Below, in pieces: positions 30,900 through 33,824 of a stretch of DNA of 33,824 bases. The stretch's first letter is position 1, and each line of letters starts with the position of its first letter. The notes beneath the pieces were generated by a model. It saw only the letters and a list, made by a program, of their open reading frames with translations. It was not told where the DNA came from and ran no database searches. The position numbers and the translations under genes were made by a program. This DNA is from a virus: IMG/VR virus record IMGVR_UViG_3300047451_000057, positions 1 to 33,824 of that record, one strand, 5' to 3'.

Positions 30900-30912
30900 A
30901 CTATTATTTACT
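30900..30912 (-). promoter_or_regulatory. T4-like late promoter box before terminase
   Basis: Minus strand AGTAAATA (30912-30905), ATAGT, ATG (30899). It overlaps the end of the U-run side of the terminator, so transcription restarts for terminase immediately after termination. Confidence 0.55.
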
Positions 30913-30940
30913 CAAAAAAATACCCGCCGGAGCGGGTATT
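30913..30940 (-). terminator. Intrinsic terminator upstream of terminase
   Basis: On the minus strand AATACCCGC, loop TCCG, GCGGGTATT is followed by a run of T (30920-30914). The 9-bp GC-rich stem with U-tract is a textbook rho-independent terminator for the operon ending with the 118-aa gene. Confidence 0.9.
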
Positions 30941-30957
30941 GAATGTTGTTGTGACGT

Positions 30958-30974
30958 TTATTATTATTATTATT
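30958..30974. repeat. TTA trinucleotide repeat
   Basis: Five consecutive TTA units (ATA/TAA-rich on the coding strand) lie between the stop of the 118-aa gene and the terminator. It is non-coding and could be length-variable; no function is proposed. Confidence 0.8.
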
Positions 30975-30979
30975 CTTGA

Positions 30980-31336
30980 TTAACCAGTTACGGTTAAGAA
31001 AGTTGCTTCTACAACGTCGGTTCCTGTTACATCAACGTTGTTTGGTCCTACTGTTGTACCTAATGCTCTAATACGTGCTTGTAAGTCTGCTGGGCTTGTA
31101 TTTCTGTCTGTAATAACGCTAATCTCACCTGATGCATCGTTTTTTACAGCATACATCAAAGGATTAACTTCTTTAATAATCATTTCTACTGCTTCATCAA
31201 CAGCATCATCTTCAGCTCTCAAATCAACATCTGTATTACCAGCAACTTGTACTGTGATTAAAAACCCTTTAGCACCATGAGAATATACATTACCTGCTGT
31301 AACACTTAATCCATTAGTTCTTGTAAACCCAGCCAT
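30980..31336 (-). CDS. 118-aa late protein, probable virion component
   Basis: A beta-rich 118-aa protein starting MAGFTRTNGLSVTAGNVYSH, with VDLRAEDDAVDEAVEMIIKEV (about 37-57) and a C-terminal VEATFLTVTG. There is no signal peptide or membrane segment. I recall related unnamed proteins from marine T4-like phages. AAGGAGATATAG is a very strong ribosome site, suggesting high expression as expected of a structural or decoration protein. It is the last gene before the terminator. Confidence 0.75.
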   Translation of the reverse strand: MAGFTRTNGLSVTAGNVYSHGAKGFLITVQVAGNTDVDLRAEDDAVDEAVEMIIKEVNPLMYAVKNDASGEISVITDRNTSPADLQARIRALGTTVGPNNVDVTGTDVVEATFLTVTG

Positions 31337-31346
31337 CTATATCTCC

Positions 31347-31982
31347 TTAGTGTCCACCGCAACTACTTGCGTATAGTTTTTCAAATTTTTCTTTGCCGCA
31401 ACCAAATTTAGAATCTACTTTTTTAAGCATTTCATTTTTTGAACATCCACTTGCGTCAAGTCTTTTCATTTCTGCTTTACAGCCTGCTTCGTCGAAACTA
31501 TCATCATCTTTTGCTTCGCCAAACTTTTCAGCAAACTTAGCTTTTAATTCTTCTTTAATCTTATCTTCAAGTGCCATTGGATTATCACCGCCTGCTACTT
31601 TTGGATATGATTTCTTTTCTTTATTAAGTCCGCCTGCTAAGTCTTTAGTCATAAACTTTGTGTCTTGATGTTGTTCATCTGGACTGTTAGCATAGTCTTC
31701 GTTATCGCCAGGCTCATCTTGCATTGTAAGTTTCTTTGGCATGTCGCTTGGCATTGGCATTGGACCATCTTTTGGACCGTCCATTTTTTTCATAATGTCC
31801 ATTGATTTCTCAATGTCGCCACGCATACCTAAACTTGGCATTGGCTCTGGGTTAAGATCTTTATCACCTAACACTTTAAATAAGTCGCCTACTTCTTGTG
31901 GGCTATCACCTGTTAATGAAATATTCATTGATGCCGCTTCATTAAGGTCATCAATTTTTTTATAAATGTCTTGTAGTTTCAT
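31347..31982 (-). CDS. 211-aa late protein with Met/Pro-rich centre and Cys-rich C-terminus
   Basis: Function unknown. The N-terminal segment is MNISLTGDSPQEVGDLFKVL. Residues about 60-95 are rich in Met, Pro, Asp and Lys. The block YANSPDEQHQDTKFMTKDLA with GGLNKEKKSY (about 98-128) resembles a conserved unnamed protein of marine T4-like phages. The last about 50 residues contain four Cys (GCKAEM, SGCSK, FGCGK, SSCGGH), unusual for a phage cytoplasmic protein, and could bind a metal. GGGGAG gives a good ribosome site, overlapping the end of the upstream gene. Confidence 0.75.
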   Translation of the reverse strand: MKLQDIYKKIDDLNEAASMNISLTGDSPQEVGDLFKVLGDKDLNPEPMPSLGMRGDIEKSMDIMKKMDGPKDGPMPMPSDMPKKLTMQDEPGDNEDYANSPDEQHQDTKFMTKDLAGGLNKEKKSYPKVAGGDNPMALEDKIKEELKAKFAEKFGEAKDDDSFDEAGCKAEMKRLDASGCSKNEMLKKVDSKFGCGKEKFEKLYASSCGGH

Positions 31983-31983
31983 A

Positions 31984-32550
31984 TTATTTGCTCCCCATTG
32001 GGCTTTTGCTTTGTGGTTCGCCCATATCTTGAATTTGTTCTTTGTTTGGTTGAATGCTTCCTATTGGATCATTCTCTCTTTCTTTACGTGCTTGTTCTAG
32101 CTCTGCTAGTAAGCCCATAACTCTTTCGCCTGTTACTTGCTTATGAACTGCTGGATCTGATTCTGGTAAGTCGCTACCTAGTGCTGGCTCATAAACTTTA
32201 TTGTATTCTGCATCTTGGTATTCCTCTTGTGGAGCATCTAAGTTTCTTACAATTAAGTGTGACGTTGGTAAACCACATGACTGTGTTAAGTATTCTGCTA
32301 ACACAGGTGCAATAGTAGGATATGCTAATTCACATTCGCAATAGTTAACTTCCATATTTTGTAACTGTGGAAAATCTAACGGACGTTCTGTAATCGGTGT
32401 ACGCTTACAATCTGTTAAATTCATACAACCAAACTTCTGAAGTGACTGTTCCATAGTGTCCATGCAACCTTCAGGTAGTTCGCCTGCAATACCAATTTTA
32501 AATTTATAAGTCTTTTTAGACTCTGTTAAATATTCTGCAAATGTCTTCAT
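31984..32550 (-). CDS. 188-aa late protein with possible capsid-targeting N-terminus
   Basis: Function unknown. It starts MKTFAEYLTESKK, closely like the capsid-targeting sequences of T4 internal head proteins (MKTYQEF-type, cut by the prohead protease after [LI]xE). LTE at residues 8-10 fits that cleavage rule. The body has PLDFPQLQNMEVNYCECELAYPT (about 58-80) and a charged C-terminal third. AAGGAAC is the ribosome site. A late box lies at the end of the upstream gene. It is probably incorporated in or on the head. Confidence 0.72.
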   Translation of the reverse strand: MKTFAEYLTESKKTYKFKIGIAGELPEGCMDTMEQSLQKFGCMNLTDCKRTPITERPLDFPQLQNMEVNYCECELAYPTIAPVLAEYLTQSCGLPTSHLIVRNLDAPQEEYQDAEYNKVYEPALGSDLPESDPAVHKQVTGERVMGLLAELEQARKERENDPIGSIQPNKEQIQDMGEPQSKSPMGSK

Positions 32551-32567
32551 ATCAGTTCCTTATATGT

Positions 32568-33056
32568 TTATTTATCCATGTTTTTCAATTTCTCAAGCAA
32601 ACTGTTACGGTCAGTAACTACGTATCCTTCGCCATTTACAAGCCCAGAATCTTCATATCCGCTGTCTTTATCTTGCTTTTCTTTCTTAAGTTGCAAGTCA
32701 ATCATTTTTAATTTTTTATCTAGTTTAGCAACCTTGGCGTCAAGTGCCGTTTTAAGCATTCCTCCAGCCACTTCAAAAACTCTACCACTGTATCTACTCT
32801 CCACATTCATACCCAAATCCATCAGATCATCATAAGCTGTAGTAGCCTTATCTGCAATAGCGTTGAGTTCTTTATCTGCTAATTCACCTAAACCTTTTAC
32901 AGCTGGTAATGCCGCAGTAATCTTATCAAGTTCAGCAATGTCTCTAAAGTCCTCTTGCTGTTCTGCTTTAACAACATCATTAGACTTTGACTCTTCTTCT
33001 TTAATAATTTCCTGGCTTTCAGGTAAATTAAGTAATTCTTCTAGTTTCTTAGTCAT
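32568..33056 (-). CDS. 16: Terminase small subunit, gp16-like
   Basis: A 162-aa protein close in length to T4 gp16 (164 aa), which recognises DNA and regulates gp17. The N-terminal LEELLNLPES matches the leader of the family. The core is a long helical hairpin: TTAYDDLMDLGMNVESRYSG, then GRVFEVAGGMLKTALDAKVAKLDKKLKMIDLQLKKE, with the RxFEVAGGMLK stretch aligned to the PRHMEVFATLM-type segment of T4. The C-terminus is charged. GGAAAACC is the ribosome site, and a late box lies 27 nt upstream. Confidence 0.8.
   Translation of the reverse strand: MTKKLEELLNLPESQEIIKEEESKSNDVVKAEQQEDFRDIAELDKITAALPAVKGLGELADKELNAIADKATTAYDDLMDLGMNVESRYSGRVFEVAGGMLKTALDAKVAKLDKKLKMIDLQLKKEKQDKDSGYEDSGLVNGEGYVVTDRNSLLEKLKNMDK
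32569..32576 (-). promoter_or_regulatory. T4-like late promoter box inside the gp16 stop
   Basis: Minus strand GATAAATA (32576-32569) overlaps the last codons of the gp16 gene (Asp-Lys-stop). It is 18 nt from the next ATG, which has its own ribosome site, so this message would have a normal short leader. Confidence 0.5.
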
Positions 33057-33082
33057 TTTGGTTTTCCATTATGTGCTACTAT

Positions 33083-33090
33083 TATTTATC
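33083..33090 (-). promoter_or_regulatory. T4-like late promoter box upstream of gp16
   Basis: Minus strand GATAAATA (33090-33083) then ATAGT, immediately after the gp4 stop codon. The predicted start leaves a leader of about 20 nt with a GGAAAA ribosome site before the gp16 ATG. Confidence 0.55.
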
Positions 33091-33528
33091 CTATTTTCTC
33101 TTGCCTGAGTGAAAAATGTCTTTTTCGGTTATAACTCTAAAGAAGATTTTCTTCTGTTTACACCAAGCTCTAGCGGCTTCCCATTTGGCAACATTTTGGA
33201 TATACTGTGCTTGACGCCATTTATCACGCCCAACATTCTCTTTCATAGTTTGGTTATCAGGCTTAACTTCAATTAGTTCAACGTGCGGTCTACCGTTTTT
33301 ATCGCTGTACTGTATTAAGAAATCTGGTACATAAACTGTATGCTTACCTGTTAATGGATTTCTATAAGGTATCTTAACACTTTCACTTGCCCATTTACTA
33401 ACACTAGGACTCTCGTCGCAGAATTTCATAAATGCAAATTCCCAACTACTTCTATATAAAGGTGTTTTTGTACCTAAGTATTTTTCGGGGTACTTTAATG
33501 TATACCGACCCTGAGCAAACTTACCCAT
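33091..33528 (-). CDS. 4: Head-completion nuclease, T4 gp4-like
   Basis: A 145-aa protein of the TnsA-like PD-(D/E)xK endonuclease fold, matching T4 gp4 (gp50), needed to complete DNA-filled heads. The N-terminus has GRYTLKYPEKYLG and YRSSWEFAFMKFCDE. The nuclease motif is VPDFLIQY (Asp, about 68) and then LIEVKP (E-x-K, about 85-90). It follows the partial upstream gene by 4 nt; the ribosome site is weak. Confidence 0.87.
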   Translation of the reverse strand: MGKFAQGRYTLKYPEKYLGTKTPLYRSSWEFAFMKFCDESPSVSKWASESVKIPYRNPLTGKHTVYVPDFLIQYSDKNGRPHVELIEVKPDNQTMKENVGRDKWRQAQYIQNVAKWEAARAWCKQKKIFFRVITEKDIFHSGKRK

Positions 33529-33532
33529 AGCA

Positions 33533-33824
33533 TTATACCACTATGTTTCTAGTTTCTAATTTATTAGTTGCTTGGTCTACTTTGTAACCTAGTGTACTTA
33601 TTTTTGATCTATTGTAATTTAAGATTTCTGTAATTACTGTACTTAATTGTACTTCGTCAAACCCACCAAGTGTATCTATTAGCTCAAAGATTTTTACATT
33701 ATCCATCTTTGCTTGTTGCATAACAATAGTTGCAACACTATTTGCACTAACTTCATCAAAGCCTCTTTTACGAAAGAAAGCTACAGTTGCATCAACTTCA
33801 TTACTTGAAAATTCAAACGGCTCT
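33533..33824 (-). CDS. C-terminal part of a conserved late protein (runs off the window)
   Basis: The frame stays open from the stop at 33533 to the window edge, giving 96 C-terminal residues; the internal Met at 33721 is not its start. The visible part includes VDATVAFFRKRGFDEVSANS, FELIDTLGGFDEVQLSTVI, then TEILNYNRSKISTLGY, and ends ETRNIVV. I recall similar unnamed, probably virion, proteins in marine T4-like phages beside gp4. The real start lies outside the window. Confidence 0.75.
   Translation of the reverse strand, partial: EPFEFSSNEVDATVAFFRKRGFDEVSANSVATIVMQQAKMDNVKIFELIDTLGGFDEVQLSTVITEILNYNRSKISTLGYKVDQATNKLETRNIVV

Noticed and set aside
1-33824. CRISPR array, rRNA genes, insertion sequences or photosynthesis genes
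   Set aside because: No regularly spaced direct repeats, no rRNA-like stretches, no transposase motifs and no psbA/psbD-type proteins were found in any frame.

Overview
The window reads as part of the genome of a marine T4-like myovirus (Caudoviricetes). The core set is diagnostic: gp41 helicase, gp61 primase, gp62 clamp-loader subunit, UvsW, UvsX, gp32, gp16 and gp17 terminase subunits and a gp4-type head-completion nuclease. All are packed on the minus strand with short overlaps, and the DNA is AT-rich. Accessory genes typical of ocean T4-like phages are present (ClpP, NodU-type carbamoyltransferase, 2OG-Fe(II) oxygenases, peroxiredoxin, a YhhQ/VUT-type queuosine-precursor transporter). No photosynthesis genes are seen, so a heterotrophic marine bacterium is a reasonable but unproven host. 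Only one complete gene (7658-8026) and one gene tail (3-59) lie on the plus strand.

Layout in the direction of minus-strand transcription (right to left). 33824-29310 is a virion/packaging block: a partial conserved protein, gp4 nuclease, gp16, three uncharacterised late proteins, a clear intrinsic terminator, then gp17. 29301-27484 is a conserved 605-aa protein of unknown role. 27343-23886 is a recombination block: gp32, UvsX, an acidic small protein, a possible UvsY-like protein and a peroxiredoxin. 23870-18113 is a seven-gene glycan cassette: a nucleotidyltransferase-cupin fusion, a TylF-like methyltransferase, two GT-A-like glycosyltransferases and three mutually related capsule-type (KpsC/KpsS-like) GT-B proteins. 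18095-10751 starts with a 435-aa unknown and UvsW, followed by small-molecule enzymes (two methyltransferases, oxygenase, cupin), the YhhQ-like transporter and a histone-H1-like basic protein. 10497-8028 holds gp62, a CxxC/HxC zinc-knuckle protein, a miniature DnaE-like protein and a paralogue of the 14.1-kb protein. 7630-6839 is a lone virion-type gene. 6803-3429 holds primase, an overlooked 40-aa gene, an oxygenase, ClpP and carbamoyltransferase. 3416-682 holds gp41, an SGNH hydrolase, a cupin and a small exported protein. A 157-aa gene closes the left end.

The regulatory layout is the most striking part. Two promoter classes can be read by eye. One is sigma70-type: TTGAC(A/T), exactly 17 nt, then TATA(A/C)T, upstream of gp41, primase, gp62 and the 435-aa gene. 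The other is a T4-late-type box, NNTAAATA, upstream of terminase, the 605-aa gene, the 263-aa virion gene, the nucleotidyltransferase-cupin gene, the 157-aa gene, gp16 and a 188-aa gene. At five late boxes the ATG begins after exactly 5 nt, and at three sigma70-type promoters it begins 6-7 nt after the -10 box. None of these eight genes has a Shine-Dalgarno sequence, whereas most genes inside operons do. This predicts systematic leaderless mRNAs. The glycan cassette begins with a late box, so it is probably expressed with virion genes, which hints at virion glycosylation. All family assignments are from motif recognition by eye; no database search was run.
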